This document shows, in pieces, positions 21,141 to 30,412 of a stretch of 42,054 bases of DNA (positions within the stretch are counted from its first letter, which is position 1; every line of letters starts with the position of its first letter). The notes below the pieces were generated by a model that was not told the origin of the DNA, made no database searches, and saw nothing but the letters and a program-made list of their open reading frames with translations. The stretch comes from Betaproteobacteria bacterium (lineage in GTDB: Bacteria; Pseudomonadota; Gammaproteobacteria; Burkholderiales; SG8-39): NCBI GenBank assembly GCA_947479645.1, contig CANKAJ010000029.1, positions 1 through 42,054 on the forward strand, in the 5' to 3' direction. A program made the translations under genes and the position numbers.

Positions 21141-21168
21141 GAATGGGGTCGAAATTCGGGTTTTCAAG
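21141..21168 (-). promoter_or_regulatory. sigma32 heat-shock promoter for grpE
   Basis: On the - strand CTTGAA (21168-21163) is followed after 14 bases by CCCCATTC (21148-21141), an almost ideal RpoH promoter. It lies 37 bases before the grpE start, in the 204-base gap after hemH. Confidence 0.88.
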
Positions 21169-21308
21169 GGGAGTGGTGGAAATATTTCAAATACAGCTCC
21201 CGATGAGCGACCTGCAGCAGGAAATAGAACGTTGTTATTGATCTCAATGCCAATATAAAGGCTTATGAATCGGTATTTATTTATGAAATCGATAATATTA
21301 AATTCCGG

Positions 21309-22409
21309 CTATTCACCGCCCTTGGCCCTGGCGCGTTGAGCCGACGCCTGCGCCCTGGCAGTCTGAGCTTGGGCGTCCCAGTCTTTACTTACCCAATCAC
21401 CCAGGTTGCTGCGTGTCAGTTCCGCCAGCGCCTGGATCCAGTCCGGTCGCTCATTCAGGCAGGGAATCAGATGCAGTTCCCTGCCACCGGCAGTCAGAAA
21501 CTCCTCCTTTGCTTCGATGCCGATTTCTTCCAGCGTTTCCAGGCAGTCCGAGGTAAATCCCGGGCATACGACATCGACGCGCCGCATTCCCTGCTTGGCC
21601 AGCTGCGACAAGGTGACCGATGTGTAAGGTTGCAGCCATTGCGTGCGCCCAAAGCGCGATTGGAAGGTCAGTTGCCATTGGTCATCTTTAAGCTCGAGCG
21701 CGACGGCCAGTAACCGGGCGGTCACGTGGCATTCGCAGTGGTAGGGGTCGCCGCGCTCCAGTGTGTATTGAGGAAGTCCATGGAAACTCATGACCAGCTT
21801 TTCAGGCCTTCCGTAAGTCGCCCAGTATTCGCGCACCGCCGCAGCCAGCGCCGTGATATAGCCGGGGTGGTCGTGAAAGTCCCTGACCAGGCGCAGGGCC
21901 GGCACGTTGCGTACGCGCATGAGATAGCGTGCCACTGCATCGTAAGTTGCGCCTGTGGTACTGGCGGCATATTGGGGATAAAGCGGCAATATGAGAATTC
22001 TGGTGCAGTTTGCGACTTTCAGGTCGGCTAACGCGTCCGCTATTGATGGTTTTCCGTAGCGCATTGCCCATCTGACCTCCAATGGTGAACCCAATTGCTT
22101 GCCAAGCAGTTCGCGCAAAAGCTTGGCCTGCAGTTCGGTGTGTACCCGGAGAGGCGAGCCATCGGCGGTCCAGACTCGAGCATATTTCCTGGCCGATTGC
22201 TTTGGCCGGAAATTGAGAATGATGCCATTCAGAATCAGCCACCAAACCAGGCGCGGAATTTCAACCACTCTGGGGTCGGACAGGAATTCCTTCAGATAGC
22301 TGCGTACGGCAGTCGGAGTGGCGGCATCAGGCGTGCCAAGATTAATCAGCACGACCCCAGTCTTGGGGATGGTGCCGTGACGGTAGGGGGGCTCAGTGAG
22401 GTAGGACAT
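21309..22409 (-). CDS. hemH: ferrochelatase HemH
   Basis: HemH inserts ferrous iron into protoporphyrin IX, the last step of protoheme synthesis, at the membrane. The 366-residue product has the ferrochelatase signature SFHGLPQYTLERGDPY with catalytic His210, and the GFTSDCLETLEEI segment with the conserved glutamate. The C-terminal ~15 residues are an Ala/Arg/Gln-rich tail. It lies 71 bases downstream of hrcA, a gene neighbourhood common in betaproteobacteria. The 3' gap to grpE is AT-rich. Confidence 0.96.
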   Translation of the reverse strand: MSYLTEPPYRHGTIPKTGVVLINLGTPDAATPTAVRSYLKEFLSDPRVVEIPRLVWWLILNGIILNFRPKQSARKYARVWTADGSPLRVHTELQAKLLRELLGKQLGSPLEVRWAMRYGKPSIADALADLKVANCTRILILPLYPQYAASTTGATYDAVARYLMRVRNVPALRLVRDFHDHPGYITALAAAVREYWATYGRPEKLVMSFHGLPQYTLERGDPYHCECHVTARLLAVALELKDDQWQLTFQSRFGRTQWLQPYTSVTLSQLAKQGMRRVDVVCPGFTSDCLETLEEIGIEAKEEFLTAGGRELHLIPCLNERPDWIQALAELTRSNLGDWVSKDWDAQAQTARAQASAQRARAKGGE

Positions 22410-22480
22410 GTCTGTTGCAGTATGGTGGGGAAAGTGGGTGCGGGAACAACTTGCGACGCTCCTTCTGACACCGGTTCCGA

Positions 22481-23500
22481 TCAGTGATTGGACAGTGCGC
22501 TGGATAACAACTTGGCGGTAATGTCGACAATGGGAATGACCCGCTCGTAGGCCATGCGTGTTGGACCGATGACGCCAACAGTGCCAATGACCTTTCCTTC
22601 CATTTCATACGGTGCCGTCACCACGCTACATTCATCCAGCGTGGCAATTCCGGATTCGCCACCAATGAAAATCTGCACGCCTTCGGCTCGGCTGCTCATA
22701 TCGAGGATGCGGGCGAGCAGTGTCTTGTGTTCGAATAGCTCGAATAGCTCGCGCAATCGCGTCATGTCCGACGAGAGTTCTACCGAGTCGAGAAGATTGC
22801 GTTCTCCGGAGATGGCGTAGTTTTCCGATGATTCCGACAATGCCTGGTCGCCAGCATTGAGTGCAGCAGTCATCAGGAATGTCATATCCTCGCGCAATTG
22901 TTTCAATTCGCCCTGTATGCGACCGCGAATCTGTTCAAAGGTCATCCCGGCATAGTTTTGGTTCAGGAAATTGGCGGCCATGGTGAGTTCGGTCGGCGAG
23001 TAGGCGCGGTCGGTGAACAGGATGCGGTTTTGTACGTCGCCATCAGGTGTGACTATGATCAGCAGTACACGTTTATCCGACAGTGCCAGAAATTCAATGT
23101 GGCGAAATGCCGCGCTGGTGCGTTTTGCTGCCACTACGACGCCAGCAAAATGCGTCAGATGCGACAGCAGCTGTGAAGCCGAACTCAGCAGTTTCTGTGG
23201 GTGTTCCGGGTGCAGATTTCCCTCCAACTGGCTGATTTCAACTCGATCCAGCGGTTTGATGGTCAGCAGCGAGTCGACGAAGAGTCGATAGCCACGTGGC
23301 GTTGGAACCCGCCCAGCCGAGGTGTGAGGGCTGGCAATGAAACCCAGTTCCTCTAGATCAGCCATGACATTGCGAATAGTTGCTGGCGACAGATCCAGCC
23401 CAGAATAACGGGATAATGCACGCGAGCCGACAGGCTCGCCATCGGCTATATAACGCTCCACCAGGGTTTTGAGCAGAATTTGTGCGCGACGATCCAGCAT
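22481..23500 (-). CDS. hrcA: heat-inducible transcription repressor HrcA
   Basis: HrcA represses class I heat-shock genes by binding the CIRCE operator and is kept active by GroEL. The 339-residue protein has an N-terminal winged-helix region ([20 protein letters not shown]) and the GAF-like core, ending in the [19 protein letters not shown] block typical of the family. It diverges from nadK across 177 bases. I found no CIRCE-like repeat in this window, so its target (groESL in related bacteria) is probably elsewhere. Confidence 0.96.
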   Translation of the reverse strand: MLDRRAQILLKTLVERYIADGEPVGSRALSRYSGLDLSPATIRNVMADLEELGFIASPHTSAGRVPTPRGYRLFVDSLLTIKPLDRVEISQLEGNLHPEHPQKLLSSASQLLSHLTHFAGVVVAAKRTSAAFRHIEFLALSDKRVLLIIVTPDGDVQNRILFTDRAYSPTELTMAANFLNQNYAGMTFEQIRGRIQGELKQLREDMTFLMTAALNAGDQALSESSENYAISGERNLLDSVELSSDMTRLRELFELFEHKTLLARILDMSSRAEGVQIFIGGESGIATLDECSVVTAPYEMEGKVIGTVGVIGPTRMAYERVIPIVDITAKLLSSALSNH

Positions 23501-23677
23501 GCGGCCATTCTATCAGCGTCGCGGACATTGCTGGAGGTGCTGCTGGATTAATGGTTTCTGCCGCACACGACCAGGGTTGTCTGAGTCGCTGACTGTCGGT
23601 GGGCAGGGGGGGGTCATTGGCCTCTCCTGATCCAACTGCATTTTGAGCGTACTGCAAGCTATGGTCTAATCGGGTCC

Positions 23678-24547
23678 ATGCCTGCATTCAAAAATATTGC
23701 CCTGATCGGGCGCTACAACACGCCGCAAAATGCCGAAGTCTTTGTTCGTCTCGGCGATTTTCTTCAGCAACGTGGCTGCACCGTATCCATAGAAAGCGAG
23801 ACAGCACTGGCGTGCGGCGTGGGTGATATGCCGACCGTTACCTACGCGGATATCGCATCAACTGCCGACCTGGCCATCGTTCTGGGCGGTGATGGCAGCA
23901 TGCTCAGTGCTGCCCGTAATCTGGCCTCGGCGCAGGTACCGCTGGTCGGGATTAATCAGGGCCGGTTGGGGTTCATGACGGACATTTCCGCCGGCAGCAT
24001 GTTGGTAACGATGGGGAGCATTCTCGATGGAAAGTACGCGCTCGAAGAACGCACGCTACTGTCGGCCGAGGTGCAGCGCGATGGAATTACCAGGTTCTCA
24101 ACGGTTGCGCTCAATGATGTGGTAATCAATAAGGGCGCGGTCGGAAGAATGATCGAATTCTTCGTGCATATCGACGGGGAATTTGTCTACGATCTGCGAT
24201 CGGACGGCCTGATCATTGCCACGCCGACCGGCTCAACGGCGTATGCGCTGTCTTCCAATGGACCGATCGTTCAGCCGGGCGTTCCAGGAATCGCGCTGGT
24301 TCCGATTTGTCCGCACACACTGTCCAACCGCCCCATCACAGTCAGCGATCGTTCCGTAATCGAGGTGACACTGAAGCGTGCTGCGGATGCGAGGCTGAAC
24401 TACGATGGCCAGCTCCAGGGCGATCTTCACGAGGCTGAGCGGGTGATCATACGCCGCGCTCCCTATAGCAGTGTGTTTCTGCATCCGCCCGGCTACAGTT
24501 ATTTCGCCATGCTTCGCGAAAAACTGCACTGGAGCGGAGTTCTGTAA
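23678..24547 (+). CDS. nadK: NAD kinase
   Basis: NadK phosphorylates NAD to NADP. The 289-residue protein contains the ATP/NAD-binding GGDG motif (residues 70-73), the NQGRLGFMTD segment, and the ATPTGSTAYALSSNGP loop of the substrate pocket. The start is ATG 23678, divergent from hrcA. recN follows 20 bases after the stop; the hrcA-nadK-recN order recurs in proteobacteria. Confidence 0.96.
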   Translation: MPAFKNIALIGRYNTPQNAEVFVRLGDFLQQRGCTVSIESETALACGVGDMPTVTYADIASTADLAIVLGGDGSMLSAARNLASAQVPLVGINQGRLGFMTDISAGSMLVTMGSILDGKYALEERTLLSAEVQRDGITRFSTVALNDVVINKGAVGRMIEFFVHIDGEFVYDLRSDGLIIATPTGSTAYALSSNGPIVQPGVPGIALVPICPHTLSNRPITVSDRSVIEVTLKRAADARLNYDGQLQGDLHEAERVIIRRAPYSSVFLHPPGYSYFAMLREKLHWSGVL

Positions 24548-24566
24548 GCAGGGTTGCGTCCGCACA

Positions 24567-26243
24567 ATGCTATTGCACCTGGCCATTCGCGACTTTGCCA
24601 TCGTCGAGACTCTGGAGCTTGAGTTTCAGCCCGGATTTACAGCGCTTACCGGCGAAACCGGCGCAGGCAAGTCCATTCTGATCGACGCACTGGCATTGGT
24701 GCTGGGTGAGCGTGCCGATACCGCGAATGTGCGTGACGGCTGTGAACGCGCTGATGTGACTGCCGAGTTTGATGTCGATTCCCTGCTGGATGTTCAGGAC
24801 TGGCTGCGCGAACAGGCGTTGGAAGGTGACAAAGGACGCTTGCTGCTACGACGTGTGGTGGATCGTGCCGGCCGATCGCGTGCGTTCATCAACGGCCATG
24901 CGGCCACACTGGCGCAGTTGCGTGAGGCTGGCGAGTCGCTGGTGGATATTCACGGACAGAACGCACATCAGTCGCTTGTGCGCGGAGAGGCGCAGCGCCA
25001 TCTTCTCGACGCCCATTACAGCCTGAGCAATCTTTGTGCTGAATCTGGTGCCGCCTGGCGTGAATGGCAGCGTTTGGCCAAGGCGCGTCTGGAGCATGAA
25101 ACGCATGCGGCAGCCCGGATTCTCGAGCGTGACCAGGTACTGTGGCAGGTTGAGCAACTGCAACAACTTTCCCCGCAGCCGGACGAATGGGATTCCATCC
25201 AGGCAGAGCATTCGCGGTTGACACATGCGGCGGGCCTCATTGAAGGTGCGCAAGCGGCGCTGGATGCTTTGTCCGAGTCGGATGCCGCTGCTTCTGCGAT
25301 CTTGTCAGGCGTGCTGTCCCGGCTGCGACCGCTGCTGGATTACGACAGTGCGCTTGAGGAAACGATAACGCTGCTGGAATCGGCTGATGTGCAGTTGCGT
25401 GAGGCTGCGCATGGCTTGCGGCACTACGCAGACCGAATCGAGCTTGATCCGGCGAGGTTGGCGCAAGTTGAGGCGAGGCTGGACGCATTGCACAGTACGG
25501 CGCGCAAGTTTCGTGTTCGTCCAGAAGAGCTGCCAGTACTGCTGAATGAGCTGAATGGACGCCTTGGCGAGCTGCAACTGGCTTCAGATCTTGACGCGCT
25601 GCTGGGGCAGGAAAAGGAAGCGCAATCGCGTTATCAGGAATTGGCGAGAAGACTTTCCGCAGGTCGCCGGAAGGCCGCGAACTCATTATCCCGGGAGGTG
25701 ACTGCGGCAATGACGGAGCTTGCAATGGGAGGGGCGCGGTTTGAAGTGGGATTGCGCGATGTGCCGGAGGGGGGATTGGGTGGCAACGAGCAAGTGGAGT
25801 TTTTGGTGTCGGCCAATGCAGGGGGAGACCCTCGCCCACTTTCCAAAGTGGCATCGGGCGGCGAGTTGTCGCGTATTAGCCTTGCGATTCAGGTCATTAC
25901 CAGCAAGGCGGCAGCGGTGCCAACCCTGATTTTCGATGAAGTTGATGCCGGCATAGGTGGTGCCGTGGCTGAGGTGGTGGGCCGCAAGTTGCGGGCGCTG
26001 GGTCAGGAGCGCCAGGTGTTGTGTGTGACTCATCTTGCGCAAGTTGCGGCGCAGGCTTCGGCGCAGTGGTCTGTTTCAAAAGGCAGTGCGCCAGGTGGTC
26101 ACGGCAGCAGTGGCAGTGTTCGCAGTCGGGTGGATGTACTTGATCGAAAAGGGCGGGTTGAAGAAATCGCTCGCATGCTGGGTGGTATGGAAATTACTGC
26201 TACAACCCGGAAACACGCCTCGGAAATGCTGGGCAAGCGATAA
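24567..26243 (+). CDS. recN: DNA repair protein RecN
   Basis: RecN is an SMC-like ATPase that holds DNA ends together during double-strand break repair. The 558-residue product has Walker A GETGAGKS at residues 29-36, a central coiled-coil region, the ABC signature ASGGELSRISLA and Walker B IFDEVDAGIGG. I use ATG 24567 (MLLHLAIRDFAIVE), the family's normal N-terminus; the open frame extends upstream into nadK. No LexA-type box was evident in the short gap, so SOS control is not shown here. Confidence 0.96.
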   Translation: MLLHLAIRDFAIVETLELEFQPGFTALTGETGAGKSILIDALALVLGERADTANVRDGCERADVTAEFDVDSLLDVQDWLREQALEGDKGRLLLRRVVDRAGRSRAFINGHAATLAQLREAGESLVDIHGQNAHQSLVRGEAQRHLLDAHYSLSNLCAESGAAWREWQRLAKARLEHETHAAARILERDQVLWQVEQLQQLSPQPDEWDSIQAEHSRLTHAAGLIEGAQAALDALSESDAAASAILSGVLSRLRPLLDYDSALEETITLLESADVQLREAAHGLRHYADRIELDPARLAQVEARLDALHSTARKFRVRPEELPVLLNELNGRLGELQLASDLDALLGQEKEAQSRYQELARRLSAGRRKAANSLSREVTAAMTELAMGGARFEVGLRDVPEGGLGGNEQVEFLVSANAGGDPRPLSKVASGGELSRISLAIQVITSKAAAVPTLIFDEVDAGIGGAVAEVVGRKLRALGQERQVLCVTHLAQVAAQASAQWSVSKGSAPGGHGSSGSVRSRVDVLDRKGRVEEIARMLGGMEITATTRKHASEMLGKR

Positions 26244-26326
26244 TCAACAAATTGTAAGTACCTTGTCCATTGTCAAGCGATAAAATGCGAAAATGTGGCG
26301 GGCCAACATTCGGGAGAGAGTAAAAC

Positions 26327-26692
26327 ATGCAAGCAACAAAAAAGGCTGGGATGGGACAGGCCATCGTGTTGGTTGTTGTAGCCTTGCTTCTCGCTGCAGG
26401 TTATTTTGCGCTGGACAGGTACACTGAGGGACAAAAGGCCATGCTGACCGTGGAGACTCGCGGCTTGAACATGGTTTCGGCACTGACGCATTACAAACAG
26501 GACGCGGGTAACTACCCTGATACGCTGGACAAGCTGGTACCCAATATGACTCCGGCCGTAAGCAAATGTCCGGATGGGGCGGTCATGGCTTATCAGCTCG
26601 CCGGCGCGGAGTACACCTTGTCTTGCCAGAACATCGTTTTTAAGTCCAAGCCCTACACCTATGATTCGCGCAGCAAGGCGTGGTCAGGTTGA
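26327..26692 (+). CDS. orphan pseudopilin-like small membrane protein
   Basis: This is a 121-residue protein with one N-terminal hydrophobic helix at about residues 11-29 and a globular part containing ALTHYKQDAGNYPDTLDKLVP. That segment resembles the region after the helix in GspG-type pseudopilins, where a helix leads into a YP-containing turn. It lacks the prepilin peptidase motif (G|FTLxE), so it would not be processed normally. Two cysteines could form a disulfide in the periplasm. A GGGAGAGAG stretch precedes the ATG. It stands alone between recN and tRNA-Val; no secretion genes are nearby. Function unknown. Confidence 0.65.
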   Translation: MQATKKAGMGQAIVLVVVALLLAAGYFALDRYTEGQKAMLTVETRGLNMVSALTHYKQDAGNYPDTLDKLVPNMTPAVSKCPDGAVMAYQLAGAEYTLSCQNIVFKSKPYTYDSRSKAWSG

Positions 26693-26719
26693 GTGTAATT
26701 ACGGGCAATTCCAAAGCGT

Positions 26720-26748
26720 TTGTACCGGCGGACTGATTAAGATAAAAT
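26720..26748 (+). promoter_or_regulatory. sigma70 promoter for tRNA-Val
   Basis: TTGTAC (26720-26725) and TAAAAT (26743-26748) are separated by 17 bases, a good sigma70 match. The mature tRNA begins 13 bases after the -10 element. Confidence 0.7.
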
Positions 26749-26760
26749 CGACAGTTCTGC

Positions 26761-26837
26761 AGGCGCGTAGCTCAGCTGGTTAGAGCATCACCTTGACATG
26801 GTGGGGGTCGTTGGTTCGAGTCCAATCGCGCCTACCA
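26761..26837 (+). tRNA. tRNA-Val (anticodon GAC)
   Basis: The acceptor stem pairs AGGCGCG (26761-26767) with CGCGCCT (26827-26833), then discriminator A and encoded CCA. The D arm (GCTCAGCTGGTTAGAGC), an anticodon loop TTGACAT giving GAC for valine GUC codons, and the T arm GGTTCGAGTCC are all standard. The 3' end forms a palindrome with the trailer (see findings). Confidence 0.96.
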
Positions 26838-27050
26838 ATTTGGTAGGCCATGACGTAGTTTTCGTGATGGCCGCTGAAGTAGGGCACCCGAGGGAGAGAT
26901 TCCTCATTTTCAGGCGTCATTGCTACCAAGCAGCGGGAGGTAACCGCCGAACGGTATGTGGCAACTGAAAGGGCAGGGGTTATGACATCGCGAACTAGAA
27001 ACTTCAAATTCGAAGGATTTTAGCGAGGTCGACCTTTCATGCCAGTTGAG
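26838..27050 (+). other. structured non-coding stretch between tRNA-Val and the thrS terminator
   Basis: No credible gene is visible. Right after the tRNA an imperfect 10-bp hairpin occurs (26846-26855 with 26863-26872, one mismatch). Further on are small stems such as GCGG-CCGC and CTTC-GAAG. The stretch could be tRNA trailer plus the 5' leader of thrS. It does not match T-box, TPP or other riboswitch signatures I know. Confidence 0.4.
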
Positions 27051-27079
27051 AAAAAGTGCGGCCCTCCGCACTTTTTTTT
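27051..27079 (+). terminator. intrinsic terminator upstream of thrS
   Basis: AAAAAGTGCGG (27051-27061) pairs with CCGCACTTTTT (27066-27076) around the loop CCCT, and the T run continues to 27079. It ends the tRNA-Val transcript or acts as an attenuator for thrS, which begins 31 bases later. The A tract before the stem makes it potentially active on both strands. Confidence 0.88.
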
Positions 27080-27110
27080 CGCCTATACGAATGATCCAGG
27101 ACACTAAGAC

Positions 27111-29024
27111 ATGGTCAACATCAAATTGCCTGATGGCTCGGTACGTGGTTTCGAGCAACCACCAAAGGTTATCGATATCGCTGCAAGTATTGGCGCGGGC
27201 CTTGCCAAGGCGGCACTGGCCGGTCGTGTCAATGGTCGCGTGGTCGATACCTCGTTTCTTGTTGAACACGATTCTGAAGTGGCTATTGTTACTGCGCGTG
27301 ACAAGGAGGGTATCGAGGTTATTCGTCACTCTACGGCACACTTGCTGGCCTACGCGGTGAAAGCACTTTTCCCTGAGGCGCAGGTGACCATCGGTCCGGT
27401 CATCGACAACGGGTTTTATTATGATTTCGCGTTCAAGCGGCCGTTTACGCCAGAGGATCTTGCGGCCATCGAGAAGAAAATGGCTGAGCTTGCCAAGCGG
27501 GATTTCCCTGTCACTCGCGAGGTGTTGCCACGCGACAAGGCTGTAGAGTATTTCAAGTCGATTGGCGAGCACTACAAGGCCGAGATCATTGCGTCCATAC
27601 CTCAGGACGAAGATGTGTCGTTGTATCGGGAAGGCGATTTTGTGGATCTATGTCGTGGTCCGCACGTACCCTCGACCGGTAAGCTGAAGGTGTTCAAATT
27701 GATGAAGGTTGCTGGTGCCTATTGGCGTGGCGACTCGAAGAACGAAATGCTCCAGCGGATCTATGGTACGGCCTGGGCCAAGAAAGAAGAGCAGGAAGCC
27801 TATTTACATATGCTGGAGGAGGCGGAGAAGCGAGACCATCGCCGCCTGGGCACGCAATTGGACCTTTTTCACGTGCAGGAAGAGGCGCCAGGGATGGTGT
27901 TCTGGCATCCCAAGGGCTGGACAATTTGGCAGGTGATTGAGCAGTACCTTAGACTGGTCTACCGTGACAATGGATATCAGGAGGTGCGCTGTCCGCAGAT
28001 CCTGGATCGCAGTCTTTGGGAGAAATCCGGGCACTGGGAGAACTACAAGGAAAATATGTTCACCACGGCCTCGGAAAATCGCGACTATGCCATCAAGCCC
28101 ATGAATTGTCCGGGGCATGTCCAAATCTTCAACAAGGGGTTGCGTAGCTACCGTGATTTGCCGCTGCGATATGGTGAATTCGGTTCGTGCCATCGCAATG
28201 AATCGTCTGGCGCATTGCACGGCATTATGCGTATCCGTGGTTTCACTCAGGATGATGGCCATATATTTTGCACCGAAGAGCAGATTCAGCCGGAGGTGGC
28301 AGATTTCATCGCATTGCTGCAGAAAGTCTATGCCGATTTTGGCTTCAGCGACATTCTGTACAAGTTGTCGACCCGGCCGCTCAAGCGGGTTGGGTCGGAT
28401 GCCAGTTGGGACAAGGCTGAAGCGGCGCTATCGCACGCACTGAATGCTGCCGGTGTGCATTGGGAGGAACTCAAGGGAGAGGGCGCATTCTACGGTCCCA
28501 AGATCGAGTTTTCCCTTAAGGATTCAATCGGCCGAGTGTGGCAATGCGGAACCATCCAAGTGGATTTCTCCATGCCGGAGCGACTTGGCGCTGAATTCGT
28601 GGGTGAAGACAATACGCGCAAGGTTCCAGTCATGTTGCATCGGGCTATCGTCGGATCGATGGAGCGATTTATCGGAATTCTGCTGGAAAACTATGCGGGG
28701 GCACTTCCTGCGTGGCTGGCGCCAGTCCAGTCAATGGTGCTTAATATCTCCGAAGGTCAGTCAGAATATGCAGCAAAAGTGGCCTCACAACTGAGGTCAA
28801 CTGGGTTGCGGATTGAGTCCGACTTGAGAAATGAGAAAATAACCTATAAAATTCGAGAACATAGCATCCAGAAGCTGCCTTACTTGTTGATAATTGGTGA
28901 CAAGGAGAAGGCGGCAGGCATGGTGGCCGTGCGCGCCCGTGGCGGTGAAGATCTAGGTCAGATGAGTTTGGCCGAGTTCACCGAACGTCTCCAAAAGGAG
29001 GTGTTAGCGGGTCGGACGGCTTAA
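27111..29024 (+). CDS. thrS: threonyl-tRNA synthetase
   Basis: ThrS is a class II synthetase that charges tRNA-Thr and edits mischarged serine. The 637-residue protein has the N-terminal TGS domain (about 1-61), an editing domain with [12 protein letters not shown] and CRGPHVPST, the catalytic core with the zinc-site NCPGH and [11 protein letters not shown] motif 2, and a C-terminal anticodon-binding domain. It leads the thrS-infC-rpmI-rplT-pheST block found across bacteria. An intrinsic terminator sits in its leader. Confidence 0.97.
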   Translation: MVNIKLPDGSVRGFEQPPKVIDIAASIGAGLAKAALAGRVNGRVVDTSFLVEHDSEVAIVTARDKEGIEVIRHSTAHLLAYAVKALFPEAQVTIGPVIDNGFYYDFAFKRPFTPEDLAAIEKKMAELAKRDFPVTREVLPRDKAVEYFKSIGEHYKAEIIASIPQDEDVSLYREGDFVDLCRGPHVPSTGKLKVFKLMKVAGAYWRGDSKNEMLQRIYGTAWAKKEEQEAYLHMLEEAEKRDHRRLGTQLDLFHVQEEAPGMVFWHPKGWTIWQVIEQYLRLVYRDNGYQEVRCPQILDRSLWEKSGHWENYKENMFTTASENRDYAIKPMNCPGHVQIFNKGLRSYRDLPLRYGEFGSCHRNESSGALHGIMRIRGFTQDDGHIFCTEEQIQPEVADFIALLQKVYADFGFSDILYKLSTRPLKRVGSDASWDKAEAALSHALNAAGVHWEELKGEGAFYGPKIEFSLKDSIGRVWQCGTIQVDFSMPERLGAEFVGEDNTRKVPVMLHRAIVGSMERFIGILLENYAGALPAWLAPVQSMVLNISEGQSEYAAKVASQLRSTGLRIESDLRNEKITYKIREHSIQKLPYLLIIGDKEKAAGMVAVRARGGEDLGQMSLAEFTERLQKEVLAGRTA

Positions 29025-29051
29025 TTTTTTATTTTTGCGAGGATACTGAAC

Positions 29052-29630
29052 ATCGCCACTGAGAAACCGCAACGCTTGAATGCAGAGATCACCGCGCCAG
29101 AGGTTCGGTTGGTCGGACAGGAAGGTGAACAACTGGGGATAGTGCCCATATTCCAGGCCATGAAGATGGCTGAGGAAGCCGAGGTAGATCTGGTGGAAAT
29201 CGCGCCAACCGCCCAGCCACCTGTGTGCAAACTCATGGATTTTGGCAAGTTCAAGTACCGTGAGGCGAAAAAAGCGCACGAGACCAAGCTCAAGCAGAAG
29301 CAGATCCAGGTTAAGGAAGTAAAGTTTCGCCCTGGGACTGACGAGGGCGACTACAAGATCAAGTTGCGTAACCTGATCAAGTTTCTCGACGAAGGCGACA
29401 AGGCCAAGGTCACGTTGAGATATCGTGGCCGGGAAATGGCTCATCAGGAATTCGGTTATCGCTTGATTGAGCGCGTGAGAAACGACCTCGAGTTGTACAG
29501 TGTTGTGGAGCAGTTTCCCAAGATGGAAGGCCGCCAGCTTGTTATGGTGCTGGCGCCCAAGAAAATCAAGGTGGTGAAAGCCGCCGCTGGCAGTCCCAGT
29601 AGTACCACCCCCGCCAAGGTCTCGGCCTGA
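29052..29630 (+). CDS. infC: translation initiation factor IF-3, probable ATC start
   Basis: IF-3 binds the 30S subunit, prevents premature 50S joining and rejects non-AUG start codons. The 192-residue product reads (M)[19 protein letters not shown] at its start, matching the family. No ATG, GTG or TTG stands at that point: the codon is ATC at 29052, in frame and 8 bases after GAGGA (29039-29043). A later TTG at 29076 would lose conserved residues. IF-3 genes with AUU or similar starts are known to be autoregulated because IF-3 discriminates against its own start codon. rpmI and rplT follow. Confidence 0.92.
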   Translation: MATEKPQRLNAEITAPEVRLVGQEGEQLGIVPIFQAMKMAEEAEVDLVEIAPTAQPPVCKLMDFGKFKYREAKKAHETKLKQKQIQVKEVKFRPGTDEGDYKIKLRNLIKFLDEGDKAKVTLRYRGREMAHQEFGYRLIERVRNDLELYSVVEQFPKMEGRQLVMVLAPKKIKVVKAAAGSPSSTTPAKVSA

Positions 29631-29740
29631 CGGGCAATTTCTCCAGGGTTTTTATTGTTGTCCTGGAATACAAGTTGTGTCGCGGTTTTAAAAGTGTTCC
29701 CGCAGGGAACCACCCGGCGCGATGTCAAAACGGAGCATTC

Positions 29741-29938
29741 ATGCCCAAGATGAAGACCAAGAAAAGTGCTGCGAAGCGCTTTACGGTGCAGGGGAGCGGT
29801 GGTATCAAGCGCTCCCACGCTTTTCTGCGCCATATTCTGACCAAGAAAACGACCAAGCGGAAGCGTCAATTGCGTGGAACCACGCAGATTGATCCGACCA
29901 ACATGCGCTCCGTGCGCGCCTTGCTGCCGTACGCTTGA
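29741..29938 (+). CDS. rpmI: 50S ribosomal protein L35
   Basis: This 65-residue, very basic protein starts [14 protein letters not shown], the standard L35 N-terminus, and ends RALLPYA. ATG 29741 is used; an open frame extends 66 bases upstream without homology. It lies between infC and rplT in the classic order. The 110-base infC-rpmI gap may hold the L20 autoregulatory leader, although I could not assign a defined fold. Confidence 0.95.
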   Translation: MPKMKTKKSAAKRFTVQGSGGIKRSHAFLRHILTKKTTKRKRQLRGTTQIDPTNMRSVRALLPYA

Positions 29939-29948
29939 GGAGTAGACC

Positions 29949-30311
29949 ATGCCAAGAGTGAAACGCGGCGTAACCGCACACGCTAGACACAAGAAGATAA
30001 TAGACGCGGCCAAGGGATTCCGTGGCCGGCGAGGCAACGTATTTCGCATTGCCAAAGAAGCGGTAATGAAGGCGGGGCAATACGCCTATCGCGACAGGCG
30101 TCAGCGCAAGCGCCAGTTCCGTGTACTTTGGATTGCCCGTATCAATGCGGCTGCCCGTGAGTTGGGATTAAGTTACAGCGTCCTGATGAACGGATTGAAG
30201 CGTGCCCAGATTGAAATCGATCGCAAAGTGCTGGCCGATATGGCGGTGCTCGACAAGGCGGCATTTGCGCAGGTTGTGAATCAGGCAAAAGCGAAGTTAG
30301 GCACTGCCTGA
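29949..30311 (+). CDS. rplT: 50S ribosomal protein L20
   Basis: L20 is an early 23S rRNA assembly protein that represses its own operon in E. coli. The 120-residue protein begins [17 protein letters not shown] and has the [17 protein letters not shown] segment of the family. It starts 10 bases after rpmI, so the pair is almost certainly co-translated. Confidence 0.97.
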   Translation: MPRVKRGVTAHARHKKIIDAAKGFRGRRGNVFRIAKEAVMKAGQYAYRDRRQRKRQFRVLWIARINAAARELGLSYSVLMNGLKRAQIEIDRKVLADMAVLDKAAFAQVVNQAKAKLGTA

Positions 30312-30319
30312 GGTTTTCT

Positions 30320-30395
30320 CCCCGTCACCTTCAGCATTGAAGGGAACGGGGCATAGCTGCACATCATGGCAGCGCCAGCCCGCAGTCTCCGGGCT
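30320..30395 (+). promoter_or_regulatory. tandem hairpins in the pheS leader
   Basis: The first stem pairs CCCCGT/ACGGGG and CCTTCA/TGAAGG (30320-30351), with small internal loops. The second pairs AGCCCG (30377-30382) with CGGGCT (30390-30395). Neither is followed by a T run. They fill the 101-base rplT-pheS gap and could be processing sites or a Rho-independent-like attenuator remnant; no Phe-rich leader peptide was seen. Confidence 0.5.
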
Positions 30396-30412
30396 CACCC
30401 GATACCCATCAC

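Noticed and set aside
26780-27007. 75-codon frame on the - strand overlapping tRNA-Val
   Set aside because: Its C-terminal DWTRTNDPHH string is the well-known false protein produced by reading antisense through a tRNA gene.
26838-27110. T-box leader for thrS
   Set aside because: No T-box sequence (AGGGTGGNACCGCG) or specifier loop; T-boxes are essentially confined to Gram-positive bacteria.
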